Position numbers and translations under genes: made by a program. A stretch of 64,000 nt of DNA, taken from assembly GCA_045545665.1 (NCBI GenBank), contig JAZQBL010000013.1:62001-126000 (forward strand), written 5' to 3'. The notes beneath the pieces were generated by a model. The model saw nothing but the letters and a program-made list of their open reading frames with translations. It searched no databases and was not told the origin of the DNA. How positions within the stretch are numbered: position 1 is the stretch's first letter; each line of letters begins with the position of its first letter. This stretch comes from RGIG7213 sp045545665 (GTDB lineage: Bacteria; Bacillota; Clostridia; Oscillospirales; CAG-272). Below are positions 26,917-33,687 of the stretch, piece by piece.

Positions 26917-26945
26917 ATTTTATCATATAATCATAAAATAAGCAA
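26917..26945 (-). promoter_or_regulatory. sigma-A promoter of the wall-polymer operon
   Basis: On the minus strand TTGCTT (26945-26940), a 17-base spacer and TAAAAT (26922-26917), 30 bases upstream of the glycosyltransferase start. The rest of 26946-27054 shows no gene. Confidence 0.6.
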
Positions 26946-27054
26946 CAGTATTTTGTAAAATGCCGAAAAATAAAACTCACGTCATTTTGCTTGTTTCGTA
27001 AGTTTTGAAAACGAAAAGCTGTATGAGCGCATAATGTCCGTGATCAAATAATTA

Positions 27055-27092
27055 TAAAAAACGCACGAAATTCATAAAGAACTTTGTGCGTT
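27055..27092 (-). terminator. Terminator after the NPHTGD protein gene
   Basis: AAACGCAC / GTGCGTTT arms (27058-27066 and 27085-27092) with a 20-base loop; on the minus strand it is followed by TTTTTTATAA. The stem includes the end of the small gene. Confidence 0.65.
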
Positions 27093-27319
27093 TATTTTAT
27101 ATATCTCCTTCGCATTAATATGTACAGTGTAATTATTGCGGAAAGAGCGGCGACGACGAACAGACCGAAAAGTATGTCGCCTGTGTGCGGATTTTGTACG
27201 TTTTCCGATACATTTTCAATACACTCGACAGGAACATTCTCTGTTGCAAGTGCCGTTACGGAAGCAAACAGAGTGAAGAGCAGTGAAAGAACTGTCAAAA
27301 TTAATATTAATTTCTTCAT
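27092..27319 (-). CDS. Tiny secreted protein with NPHTGD wall-sorting signal
   Basis: 75 residues. An N-terminal signal peptide (KKLILILTVLSLLFTLFASVTALA) is followed by only about 20 polar residues (TENVPVECIENVSENVQ), then NPHTGD, a hydrophobic segment and the basic end MRRRYIK. NPxTGD followed by a membrane helix and positive tail is the layout of a sortase sorting signal found in clostridia. After processing, the anchored peptide would be about 25-30 residues with one cysteine. It has a strong ribosome site (AAAAAGGAGGAAAACAAG) and its own consensus promoter. No sortase gene is in the window. Function unknown. Confidence 0.8.
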   Translation of the reverse strand: MKKLILILTVLSLLFTLFASVTALATENVPVECIENVSENVQNPHTGDILFGLFVVAALSAIITLYILMRRRYIK

Positions 27320-27351
27320 ATCTTGTTTTCCTCCTTTTTTCTTCTTGTTTC

Positions 27352-27380
27352 ATTTTAGCACATTTTTTCGTGCTTGTCAA
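27352..27380 (-). promoter_or_regulatory. sigma-A promoter of the NPHTGD gene
   Basis: On the minus strand TTGACA (27380-27375), a 17-base spacer and TAAAAT (27357-27352), about 30 bases before the start codon. Confidence 0.75.
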
Positions 27381-27532
27381 TATCTTTTTAAAATTTTATC
27401 AAAATTGGTTAAAAAATATGTAATTTTTACTTTCATCAAAGTTTATTTTACTAAATAATTGATTGATTTTTTGTCAACATAAATAACACAAAGACTGATA
27501 TAATATATTCAACTACATTACGGGAGAAGTTT

Positions 27533-28261
27533 ATGAAAACAGTTCTCATTACAGGTGCGTCGGGCGGAATAGGAAGCTGTGCTGCCGCGCTGTTTGCAAA
27601 AAACGGTTACAACGTATTTATACAATATAACAAAAATGAAAAAGCGGCGCTTGAGCTTTGCGAAAAAATAAAAAGCGAAGGCGTGGGCGTCTACGTCTGC
27701 CGTGCCGATATAACAAACGAGGAAGACGTACGGCGCATGGTGAGCCTTTGCGAATACAAATTCGGCTCACTTGACGTTCTTATCAACAATGCGGGAATAT
27801 CCGAATTTGCCGTTTTGGAAAACATAACGTCCGAAATGTGGGACAGAATGATGAACATCAACGTCAAGGGTATGTTTTTGCTGACACGTGCCGCCCTCCC
27901 TCTTTTACGTGAAAGCCGCGGAAAAATAATAAACGTCTCGTCCATGTGGGGGATTGCGGGTGCTTCCTGCGAGGTGCATTATTCATCTTCGAAAGCCGCC
28001 GTTATCGGCTTCACGAAGGCGCTCGCGAAAGAAGAAGCGCCGTCGGGAGTAACAGTAAACTGTATTGCTCCCGGTTTTATAGAAACCGATATGAACGCAT
28101 CCCTCTCGGAAGATGCCGTAAATGAGATCATAGAAAAAACGCCCCTCGGCAGAGCGGGAACTCCGTACGACGTAGCTTCTGCCATGCTGTTTTTATCCTC
28201 AGACGGCGCTGACTTTATAACAGGGCAAACGCTGTGCGTTGACGGCGGATTTATACTTTAA
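27533..28261 (+). CDS. SDR-family oxidoreductase (FabG-like)
   Basis: 242 residues. It is a classical short-chain dehydrogenase: cofactor motif TGASGGIGSC, NNAG in LDVLINNAGIS, Ser in INVSSMWG, catalytic Tyr-Lys in VHYSSSKAAVIGF, and the closing TGQTLCVDGGF. It reduces a keto group with NAD(P)H. Sequence resembles 3-oxoacyl-ACP reductase, but there is no fatty-acid gene nearby, so the substrate is open. A TATAAT lies at 27499-27504 with only a poor -35. The gene stands alone between the NPHTGD gene and gpr. Confidence 0.85.
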   Translation: MKTVLITGASGGIGSCAAALFAKNGYNVFIQYNKNEKAALELCEKIKSEGVGVYVCRADITNEEDVRRMVSLCEYKFGSLDVLINNAGISEFAVLENITSEMWDRMMNINVKGMFLLTRAALPLLRESRGKIINVSSMWGIAGASCEVHYSSSKAAVIGFTKALAKEEAPSGVTVNCIAPGFIETDMNASLSEDAVNEIIEKTPLGRAGTPYDVASAMLFLSSDGADFITGQTLCVDGGFIL

Positions 28262-28403
28262 ACAATACTCTCCATTAGCAGACACTTCGTAAAGAAGTTC
28301 CTCCCAATTTCTTTTTATATTAAATATGACACTTTCGGCTTGAAAGTGTCATAGTGGGTTACATACTTTAAAATTATACCTATCTCAAAGATAAATGTAA
28401 TAA

Positions 28404-28530
28404 GTGATATGTCAGACAAGTCTCACAGTTTTATTTTGCCTTACGGCAAAGTGATATTAAAACCTTTGGTTTTAGTTTTATTATATTCGCTCCAAAACTG
28501 CCGAAGGCAATTCACTTGGACGAAGTCCAA
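28404..28530. repeat. Short-hairpin repeat cluster with GTGATAT spacers
   Basis: GTGATAT at 28404 and 28451 flank TTTGCC-ttac-GGCAAA (28435-28450); then TAAAACC-ttt-GGTTTTA (28458-28474), TGCC-gaa-GGCA (28499-28509) and TTGGAC-gaa-GTCCAA (28516-28530) joined by ATTCAC. These are the same type as the cluster at 24023-24067, in the opposite orientation. Confidence 0.65.
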
Positions 28531-28538
28531 ATATAACT

Positions 28539-28567
28539 GAGGCGTACTTCCTTACGAAGTGCGCCTC
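28539..28567 (+). terminator. Probable terminator hairpin before gpr
   Basis: GAGGCGtACTTC / GAAGTgCGCCTC arms with a CTTAC loop, followed by TTTCGG and a T-rich run at 28580-28590. It may end transcription from the SDR gene, but the distance (280 bases) makes this uncertain. Confidence 0.45.
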
Positions 28568-28648
28568 TTTCGGAGATCTTTTTGTTTTTTTGTTTCATTT
28601 TTTCTTTTTCGGTGAAAGATATAGTATAAAACGAAAGGGGAAAATACA

Positions 28649-29563
28649 ATGAACATTCGCACAGATATGGCGCACGAGCTGCGCGAGGAATACATGAAGG
28701 AATATTCAAAAGATCACGAAGGTGAGCCTGACGGAATAGAATGTGACGTTTACGAATCACACGGTATAAAAACGACCAAAATCCGTGTATTTAATCAAAA
28801 CGGCTCGGATATTCTCGGAAAGCCTGTCGGAAATTACTATTCCATGGACGTCGGCAAGCTTTGGCTGGCTGATTTTGATAAATTCAAGCATGCCGCAAAC
28901 GAGCTTGTAAAAATAATATCATCTCTTTGCGACGTACACTCCTCAGTGCTTGTGGCAGGGCTTGGGAACAGATATATAACGTCCGACGCCATAGGACCGC
29001 TTGCCGTGAACAATCTTGTCGTATCTCACCACGTAAAGCAATACGAAAGAAAAATATACGATTCGGCAGGACTTGGGGACGTATCGGCTATCATCCCGGG
29101 GGTCCTTGCACAGACGGGAATAGATGCCGAAAAGCAGATAAAAGGAGCAGTTGAGATGCTGAAGCCGTCAAGCGTTATATTAATAGACGCTCTTGCCTGC
29201 AGAAGTCTTTCATCACTTACAACGACCGTTCAGGTAACTGACACGGGGATATCCCCGGGAAGCGGTGTCGGCAACGACAGGGGTGAGCTTTCCGAAAAGA
29301 CATTCGGTGTAAAAACCGTGTGCATCGGAATACCGACCGTAATTGATGCAAGAACGCTCGTGCGTGATGCGCTTGAATGTTGCACCGTTATGAACGATGA
29401 TAAAAAGGAGTCGGTAATAAAATGCGCCTATCCCGAAAGCGGCAGTTACGTCTGCCCGAAGGATACCGACGTTGCGGTAGATGAAATGGCACGTCTTGCG
29501 GGCTACGCCGTAAACAAAGCGTTTCACAGAACGCTTTCGTATGAAGAAATGATGTATATGTAG
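28649..29563 (+). CDS. gpr: Spore germination protease GPR
   Basis: 304 residues. GPR degrades small acid-soluble spore proteins at germination. Family marks are the N-terminal RTDMAHELREEY (processing region), VLVAGLGNRYITSDAIGPLAV, SAGLGDVSAIIPGVLAQTGI, ILIDALACRSLSSL and TTVQVTDTGISPGSGVGNDRGEL. The ribosome site is CGAAAGGGGAAAATACA. It is followed by spoIIP, the same order as in Bacillus. A forespore promoter is expected from known biology, but I could not identify a convincing sigma-F or sigma-G site. Confidence 0.97.
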   Translation: MNIRTDMAHELREEYMKEYSKDHEGEPDGIECDVYESHGIKTTKIRVFNQNGSDILGKPVGNYYSMDVGKLWLADFDKFKHAANELVKIISSLCDVHSSVLVAGLGNRYITSDAIGPLAVNNLVVSHHVKQYERKIYDSAGLGDVSAIIPGVLAQTGIDAEKQIKGAVEMLKPSSVILIDALACRSLSSLTTTVQVTDTGISPGSGVGNDRGELSEKTFGVKTVCIGIPTVIDARTLVRDALECCTVMNDDKKESVIKCAYPESGSYVCPKDTDVAVDEMARLAGYAVNKAFHRTLSYEEMMYM

Positions 29564-29592
29564 TCATAAAAATTCCGTATTTTTCATATAAT
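29564..29592 (+). promoter_or_regulatory. sigma-E-like promoter for spoIIP
   Basis: TCATAAA at 29564-29570, a 14-base spacer and CATATAAT at 29585-29592. The sigma-E consensus is about KMATATT-N14-CATACAMT, so the -10 differs at one position and the -35 at two. It starts at the gpr stop codon. A start near 29599 would fall in the loop of the adjacent inverted repeat. Confidence 0.5.
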
Positions 29593-29636
29593 GTACCGTT
29601 AATAAAAGGAGAAGGTATATGAAAAATACGGAATTT
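29570..29636 (+). promoter_or_regulatory. 21-bp perfect inverted repeat over the spoIIP start codon
   Basis: Left arm 29570-29590 and right arm 29616-29636 are exact reverse complements over 21 bases; the right arm holds the spoIIP ATG (29619) and codons 2-6. The 25-base loop holds the ribosome site AAAAGGAGAAGG. In a transcript coming from gpr the start codon would be paired. A transcript starting from the sigma-E-like promoter would lack the left arm. It may control translation by transcript origin; that role is inferred. Confidence 0.75.
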
Positions 29637-30812
29637 GATTTTAGAAATGTGAAAGAAAACACAGAAGAAAACAGAAAAAAGGGCGCAAAACGTCAGGCGG
29701 TATACAAAGCTTTCAAAACGTACGGGATATATCCCTTGACACTTTTTTGTCTTTTGTTCGGATTTATCTTCACGGTCGAAGACGGAATAAGTATGGTTAT
29801 GAAAAACATCTCCGTAACAACGTCTCAAGACGTGCAAACGTATCCCGCAGAAGAAGATACCGTCGTGCAGGACACACTCGGCGAAAACAAAGACGTGTTT
29901 GAATCGCCGTACGTAATGGGGCTTGACGACTCCGAACCGCTTGCCTTTACCGAATATTACTACCTTAACCGTGACGTTCTGCCGGATAATATATACGGCT
30001 TCAACTACAACCTCGTACCCGAGGGACATCTTGGAATAATCCCGATATCGCTTGCAAAGGATCACGACGGTGAGGAGCTATATATAAAAAACGGTTCTTC
30101 TTACGATATCGACACAGACGATTATAAAAACTTCACTCTTCCCGAATATGAAGAAACGGACGAATATACCGTTTTGATAGTCCACACCCACGGCACGGAA
30201 GCATACACCCCGGACGGAGTGCTTTCGGACGATCCCGACGACCCTTATTCCACACGGTCATCCGATAACACGGAAAACGTCGTTTCCGTAGGTGCCGTTA
30301 TGGATGAAATATTTGAAAAAAACGGCATAAAGACTCTGCACTGCGATATTGCGCTCGACACTACCGTGGACGATTACAAAAAGGCATACACAGCAAGTAA
30401 AAAAATAATAAAGGATGCCTTGGATGAGCATCCTTCGATAAAATACGTTTTCGACGTCCACCGTGACGGACTTCTGCTTTCAAGCGGAGAAAAGGCAAAG
30501 GTAATCTGTGAGGTTGACGGAAAGCTCGCCGCACAGGTAATGTGCGTCGTCGGAACGGACAGCCTCGGTGACGATCACGAAAATTGGGAAGAAAACCTTT
30601 CCTTTGCCCTGCTTTTACAAAGAACTCTTGAAGAAAAATACACCGATCTGTGCCGTCCGTCAAACATCAAGAAAAGCACGTACAATCAGCAGTACACGCC
30701 GTACAGCTTACTGCTTGAAATGGGTACTGACGGAAACACCCTGGAAGAAGCGCAGTACACAGCCGAAATAGTGGCAAAAGAGCTGTGTCTTCTCATAAAG
30801 GGAGATCAATAG
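29619..30812 (+). CDS. spoIIP: Stage II sporulation protein P
   Basis: 397 residues. SpoIIP is a membrane-anchored peptidoglycan amidase/endopeptidase of the SpoIID-P-M engulfment machine. A cytoplasmic N-terminus precedes one membrane segment near residues 35-57 (IYPLTLFCLLFGFIFTV). The catalytic region includes TVLIVHTHGTEAYTPDG, RSSDNTENVVSVGAVMDEI and FDVHRDGL, with YNQQYTPYSLLLEMGTDGNT near the end, all typical. It follows gpr by 55 bases. Its start region lies in a 21-bp inverted repeat. The end overlaps the convergent DUF4364 gene by 7 bases. Confidence 0.96.
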   Translation: MKNTEFDFRNVKENTEENRKKGAKRQAVYKAFKTYGIYPLTLFCLLFGFIFTVEDGISMVMKNISVTTSQDVQTYPAEEDTVVQDTLGENKDVFESPYVMGLDDSEPLAFTEYYYLNRDVLPDNIYGFNYNLVPEGHLGIIPISLAKDHDGEELYIKNGSSYDIDTDDYKNFTLPEYEETDEYTVLIVHTHGTEAYTPDGVLSDDPDDPYSTRSSDNTENVVSVGAVMDEIFEKNGIKTLHCDIALDTTVDDYKKAYTASKKIIKDALDEHPSIKYVFDVHRDGLLLSSGEKAKVICEVDGKLAAQVMCVVGTDSLGDDHENWEENLSFALLLQRTLEEKYTDLCRPSNIKKSTYNQQYTPYSLLLEMGTDGNTLEEAQYTAEIVAKELCLLIKGDQ

Positions 30813-31348
30813 AGTCCTTCGCCCATTAAGAACGAGTATATGAATTTATAAAGATGCTCGGGGTTTTCGGTAAAGTTTTTTTCCATTCGCTTTGCCTGAA
30901 AATCCGTTTCGGCATTTACAGTCACGGAGATGACACGGTTGCCTCTTCTGAATATCTGAAGTTCAAGGTCAACTGTGTCGTCTTCTCTTGCTTTAAGCGC
31001 TGTTTTAATTTTCGTCTTGCTTTTATCGAAAGCCAAAAACTGCATGGCGTGGCGTATTCCGTTTTCACGAACGTAGCCCGATATATCGCCTTTCAGCGTT
31101 CTTGCGATAAATTCACCCGACGGGGTTATTTCATACATATCCCCTTCTGTATTTTTTACGAAGCCTGCTTTTTTAAGCTCTTCAAATTGGTCGATAAAAT
31201 CGTAGTTGCTTACGAAATCGTCCTGCAAAACGATATCGTTTATCTGGGAATATTTAAGCGGAAGATCCACGTAATTCATAAGTGTAAGTATGTAAAGCTT
31301 TACGTCAGCCGGTTCTTTAAGTTTCAATTTTTCTACCTCGCGGAACAT
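30806..31348 (-). CDS. DUF4364 winged-helix-type protein
   Basis: About 180 residues. It matches the DUF4364 family of Firmicutes: VKLYILTLMNYVDLPLKYSQINDIVL, FEELKKAGFV and YEITPSGEFIARTL form a winged-helix-like N-terminal half, followed by a beta-rich half with TVDLELQIFRRGNRVISVTVNA. A DNA-binding regulator role is likely but unproven. The start is uncertain: ATG 31348 has no ribosome site, whereas a TTG at 31327 follows GCGAGGTAG by 8 bases, and a -10-like TATTAT lies just upstream of the ATG. The end overlaps spoIIP. Confidence 0.8.
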   Translation of the reverse strand: MFREVEKLKLKEPADVKLYILTLMNYVDLPLKYSQINDIVLQDDFVSNYDFIDQFEELKKAGFVKNTEGDMYEITPSGEFIARTLKGDISGYVRENGIRHAMQFLAFDKSKTKIKTALKAREDDTVDLELQIFRRGNRVISVTVNAETDFQAKRMEKNFTENPEHLYKFIYSFLMGEGLY

Positions 31349-31438
31349 TAAAATAATATACGGTAACAATTTTATCACAAATTTGAGCAAAAATACAATA
31401 TTTTGCTGTAAAATTAGTAAATTTTTTTTGAATATCTA

Positions 31439-31466
31439 TTGACATTGTTAAAAAATATGATATAAT
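31439..31466 (+). promoter_or_regulatory. sigma-A promoter of the sigma-factor gene
   Basis: TTGACA (31439-31444), a 16-base spacer and TATAAT (31461-31466). Because the -10 overlaps the ATG at 31465, that ATG cannot be the translation start; this decides for the GTG at 31510. Confidence 0.8.
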
Positions 31467-31509
31467 GTATATAAAGATATTGACAAGATGTGAAAGGGGC
31501 GGGAGTAAC

Positions 31510-32067
31510 GTGTGCCGCGAATCTGATGTTACGCTTGCCAAAAACGGCGACAAGGATGCATTTGTAAGACTTCTTGAGGCATATACGCCGCTTATCTCTT
31601 CACTTTCAAGCCAGTTCTATTCCGATGATACGTCAGCAAACGTCGGTATGGACGACCTTATGCAGGAAGCAAGTATCGCCTTTTACAACGCCGTGCTTTC
31701 GTATACGGAAGGAAAAAACACCACGTTCGGTCTTTATGCAAAGATCTGCATAAGAAACCGTCTTGTATCGTATATGCGCCGTATGTGCGTCGGCATCGAC
31801 GTCAAGACCGAGGATATCGAAAAGCTTATCGACTCGTCCGTTGCACCGCAAGCGGACGGTCCGCTTGAGCTTCTTATATCCGAGGAAGAAGTAAAAACGA
31901 TGCAGGAGAATATACGCTCCGTTCTTACAGATTACGAATACAGCGTATTTTCCCTTTTCGTTCAAGGAACGGCAGTATCCGAAATAGCGTCAGAGTTGAA
32001 TGCGGGTGAAAAATCCGTGCACAACGCGATTTCAAGAGTCAGAAGCAAGCTTAAAAAAATGTATTGA
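31510..32067 (+). CDS. SigH-like RNA polymerase sigma factor
   Basis: 185 residues. Region 2 spans AFVRLLEAYTPLISSLSSQF to MDDLMQEASIAFYNAVLSY and TFGLYAKICIRNRLVSYMRR; region 4 is DYEYSVFSLFVQGTAVSEIASELNAGEKSVHNAISRVRSKLKK. The layout resembles SigH-type (spo0H) sigma factors that switch on early sporulation, and the TFGLYAKICIRN stretch is SigH-like, but the gene is not in the usual spo0H neighbourhood, so it may be a paralogue. The GTG start follows GGGGCGGGAGTAAC. The promoter has a good sigma-A form. Confidence 0.82.
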   Translation: MCRESDVTLAKNGDKDAFVRLLEAYTPLISSLSSQFYSDDTSANVGMDDLMQEASIAFYNAVLSYTEGKNTTFGLYAKICIRNRLVSYMRRMCVGIDVKTEDIEKLIDSSVAPQADGPLELLISEEEVKTMQENIRSVLTDYEYSVFSLFVQGTAVSEIASELNAGEKSVHNAISRVRSKLKKMY

Positions 32068-32075
32068 CAATTTAT

Positions 32076-32138
32076 GTCCTGGTAGCTTAAGCAGAGCGTT
32101 GATTTTCAAAGGTGGCGGTCTGAATCCGTCCGGGGGCA
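32076..32138 (+). ncRNA. 63-nt tRNA-like element, not a normal tRNA
   Basis: The best part is a T-arm: GGCGG-TCTGAAT-CCGTC (5-bp stem, 7-base loop). A D-arm-like GCTT-AAGCA-GAGC follows two linker bases. Acceptor strands GTCCTGG and CGGGGGC pair at 6 of 7 positions, ending in a discriminator-like A. The middle (TTGATTTTCAAAGGTGG) gives only a poor anticodon stem; a TTTCAAA loop would read TCA. The total is about 10 bases too short for a tRNA, and no CCA follows. It lies 8 bases after the sigma gene and 41 before the zinc-ribbon gene. It may be a tRNA relic or a structured leader. Confidence 0.35.
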
Positions 32139-32179
32139 AAAAAAATATTTTTATCCAAATTAAAGCGAGGTAGCAAAAC

Positions 32180-32461
32180 ATGTACGAAGACAAGAAGTTG
32201 GTTTGTAAAGACTGTAACGAAGAATTCATCTTTACAGCAGGTGAGCAGGCTTTCTATGCAGAAAGAGGCTTCCAGAACGAACCCCAGAGATGCAAGAGTT
32301 GCCGTGATGCAAGAAAAAATGCAGGCAAGCCCCCCAGAGAATATCACACGGCTGTTTGCGCTAAGTGCGGCGGAGAAGCAAGAATTCCCTTCCAGCCCAG
32401 CAACGACAGACCTGTATATTGCAGCGAATGTTTCGCAGCAATGAAGAACGCTGAAGAATAA
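32180..32461 (+). CDS. Zinc-ribbon domain protein (zf-trcl type)
   Basis: 93 residues. Two CxxC pairs (KLVCKDCNEEFIFTAGEQ and RCKSCRDARK) form the first ribbon, and a second set is CAKCGGEARIPF ... YCSECF. The phrase FTAGEQAFYAERGFQNEPQRC is typical of a small Firmicutes zinc-ribbon family of unknown role. Ribosome site GCGAGGTAGCAAAAC. Strong expression is plausible from codon use. The tRNA-like element is in its leader. Confidence 0.9.
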   Translation: MYEDKKLVCKDCNEEFIFTAGEQAFYAERGFQNEPQRCKSCRDARKNAGKPPREYHTAVCAKCGGEARIPFQPSNDRPVYCSECFAAMKNAEE

Positions 32462-32516
32462 TTCTTTACCGTTCCAAACACCTTTTTCAAAATTTTTAAT
32501 AAAGATGTTTACAAAA

Positions 32517-32548
32517 TTCGGCAGAGATATTACATCTCTGCCGATTTG
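32517..32548 (+). terminator. Terminator after the zinc-ribbon gene
   Basis: TCGGCAGAGAT / ATCTCTGCCGA perfect 11-bp stem with loop ATTAC, followed by TTTGTGTT. It lies 56 bases past the stop codon. Confidence 0.75.
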
Positions 32549-32637
32549 TGTTATAATAGGACAGTAAAGATCAACGACTGCCGAAGGTTACCCTTTGAAA
32601 GTCAACAGATATAATTCAACCAAAGGAGATAGCTTAT

Positions 32638-33165
32638 ATGGGAAAAATTCTCGGTTCCTGGAGCGGAATGAGAAAATATCTTGAAGAAGATATGCTTGCA
32701 CAGTCATTGCAAGGCAGAATAAGATACGGCTGTACTTCTTACACAGGAATGGATGGATGCCGTTTTTTTGAAGTATGTATTGATAAAAAGCAGGTAAAGC
32801 GTTTCTCCTGGGAGACCGTAAACACGTATTTTATCGACAACGGATACAAAAAAAATTCCTCTCCGTACGGCATAGGTGAGTATTGGGAAGGATTTCATTC
32901 TCTGCTGAAAAAATACCCCGTAAGCGAACGTACGGAATATACCGACGAAGAATTTTGCAACGCCTTGGAAACATACCGTAACCAAGATATTCAAGAAAGC
33001 ATATTTTCGGGCGATCCTATCGTCAGAATGTTTGCAATTCTTGACAGGAGAACAGGAAAAAGAACCCTGCAAAAATTACGACCTTCTATCGAAAACGGTC
33101 CCCAATGGCTGCGTCAATTTTACTTATTAAGATCAAACGCAGAAACCACCCCAGACAGACTTTGA
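32638..33165 (+). CDS. SF0329-like uncharacterised protein
   Basis: 175 residues, soluble. The opening GKILGSWSGMRKYLEEDMLAQSLQGRIRYGCTSY and the closing VRMFAILDRRTGKRTLQKL...WLRQFYLLRSNAE fit what I remember as the SF0329 family of small Firmicutes proteins, which has no known function. The assignment is from memory of the pattern, not a search. Ribosome site CAAAGGAGATAGCTTAT. A terminator hairpin overlaps its stop codon. It sits next to the phage-tail-like operon but faces it and shares no transcript. Confidence 0.65.
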   Translation: MGKILGSWSGMRKYLEEDMLAQSLQGRIRYGCTSYTGMDGCRFFEVCIDKKQVKRFSWETVNTYFIDNGYKKNSSPYGIGEYWEGFHSLLKKYPVSERTEYTDEEFCNALETYRNQDIQESIFSGDPIVRMFAILDRRTGKRTLQKLRPSIENGPQWLRQFYLLRSNAETTPDRL

Positions 33166-33185
33166 CTATCTGTTGGGGGTGTGAT
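33148..33185 (+). terminator. Terminator overlapping the SF0329-like stop codon
   Basis: CCCCAgACAGA / TCTGTtGGGGG arms around the stop codon region (loop CTTTGACTA), followed by TGTGATTTTTATT. Confidence 0.6.
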
Positions 33186-33222
33186 TTTTATTACAAAAAA
33201 CTACTTTTTATATCTCGTTTTC

Positions 33223-33687
33223 TCAACCCGTTACAACGGTAAAATAGTTTTCCAAAAGCTCCGACGGCATATTGTAAAGCACAGTGCCCTCATTTGTATC
33301 GTCACGTATGCACAGATAAAGAGTATCTTCTTCAAGATAGTATTTATCTTTAAAATATCGAATCCCCGCCTTTGCCTTTATGGGATCAAGCTGTGTTCCG
33401 TCACATTCGGGCGGCAGATATTCCCAAAGCGTATGCGCCGCCGTGGGTATCCAAGCGGAATTTGACGTATGCGCCTGCAAGCACTTATACACATCGCCTT
33501 CATACACTGCCGTACTGCCTGTTGCGTATTGTTTATTTTCTTCCCAAGCAGGAAGAGATGAGCTTATTCGGTTAAGCTCATTTGATGTCAAAACCTCGGA
33601 AAGCATCTGATTTTCAGAAGTACAGAGCTTTTCAAGCACCTTCATTTTTTCGTTATACGCATACACCGCGCGCTTAAGTCTTTGCAT
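33223..33687 (-). CDS. CBM5/12-like carbohydrate-binding protein, phage-tail associated
   Basis: 154 residues. An N-terminal helical part (KRAVYAYNEKMKVLEKLC) precedes a chitin-binding-type (CBM5/12-like) module: LPAWEENKQYATGSTAVYEG, VYKCLQAHTS, AWIPTAAHTLWEYL. Such modules are often fused to or follow baseplate/tail fibre genes in Firmicutes phages, where they act in receptor binding. The C-terminal 60 residues (TQLDPIKAKAGIRYFKDKYYLEEDT) are unassigned. The start overlaps the upstream stop (TAATG), so the two are translationally coupled and share the LexA-boxed promoter. Confidence 0.8.
   Translation of the reverse strand: MQRLKRAVYAYNEKMKVLEKLCTSENQMLSEVLTSNELNRISSSLPAWEENKQYATGSTAVYEGDVYKCLQAHTSNSAWIPTAAHTLWEYLPPECDGTQLDPIKAKAGIRYFKDKYYLEEDTLYLCIRDDTNEGTVLYNMPSELLENYFTVVTG

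Larger units (their letters stand above)
28262..28648. other. Non-coding interval with several hairpins
   Basis: A 387-base stretch without a convincing gene. It contains ATGACACTTTC-ggctt-GAAAGTGTCAT (28327-28353, 11-bp perfect stem), the GTGATAT hairpin cluster, and a terminator-like stem at 28539-28567. A minus-strand open frame across 28512-28760 overlaps gpr and has no family features. Confidence 0.6.

Noticed and set aside
24023..28530. CRISPR array
   Set aside because: Repeats are short hairpins with varying stems and a constant 7-base spacer, the reverse of CRISPR layout, and no cas gene exists in the window.
29388..30065. Minus-strand open frame of 225 codons across gpr and spoIIP
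   Set aside because: Both plus-strand genes are well supported; the frame lacks a ribosome site and any family features.
31465..31509. ATG at 31465 as start of the sigma-factor gene
   Set aside because: It overlaps the -10 box of the consensus promoter, so it cannot be in the transcript; GTG 31510 has a good ribosome site.
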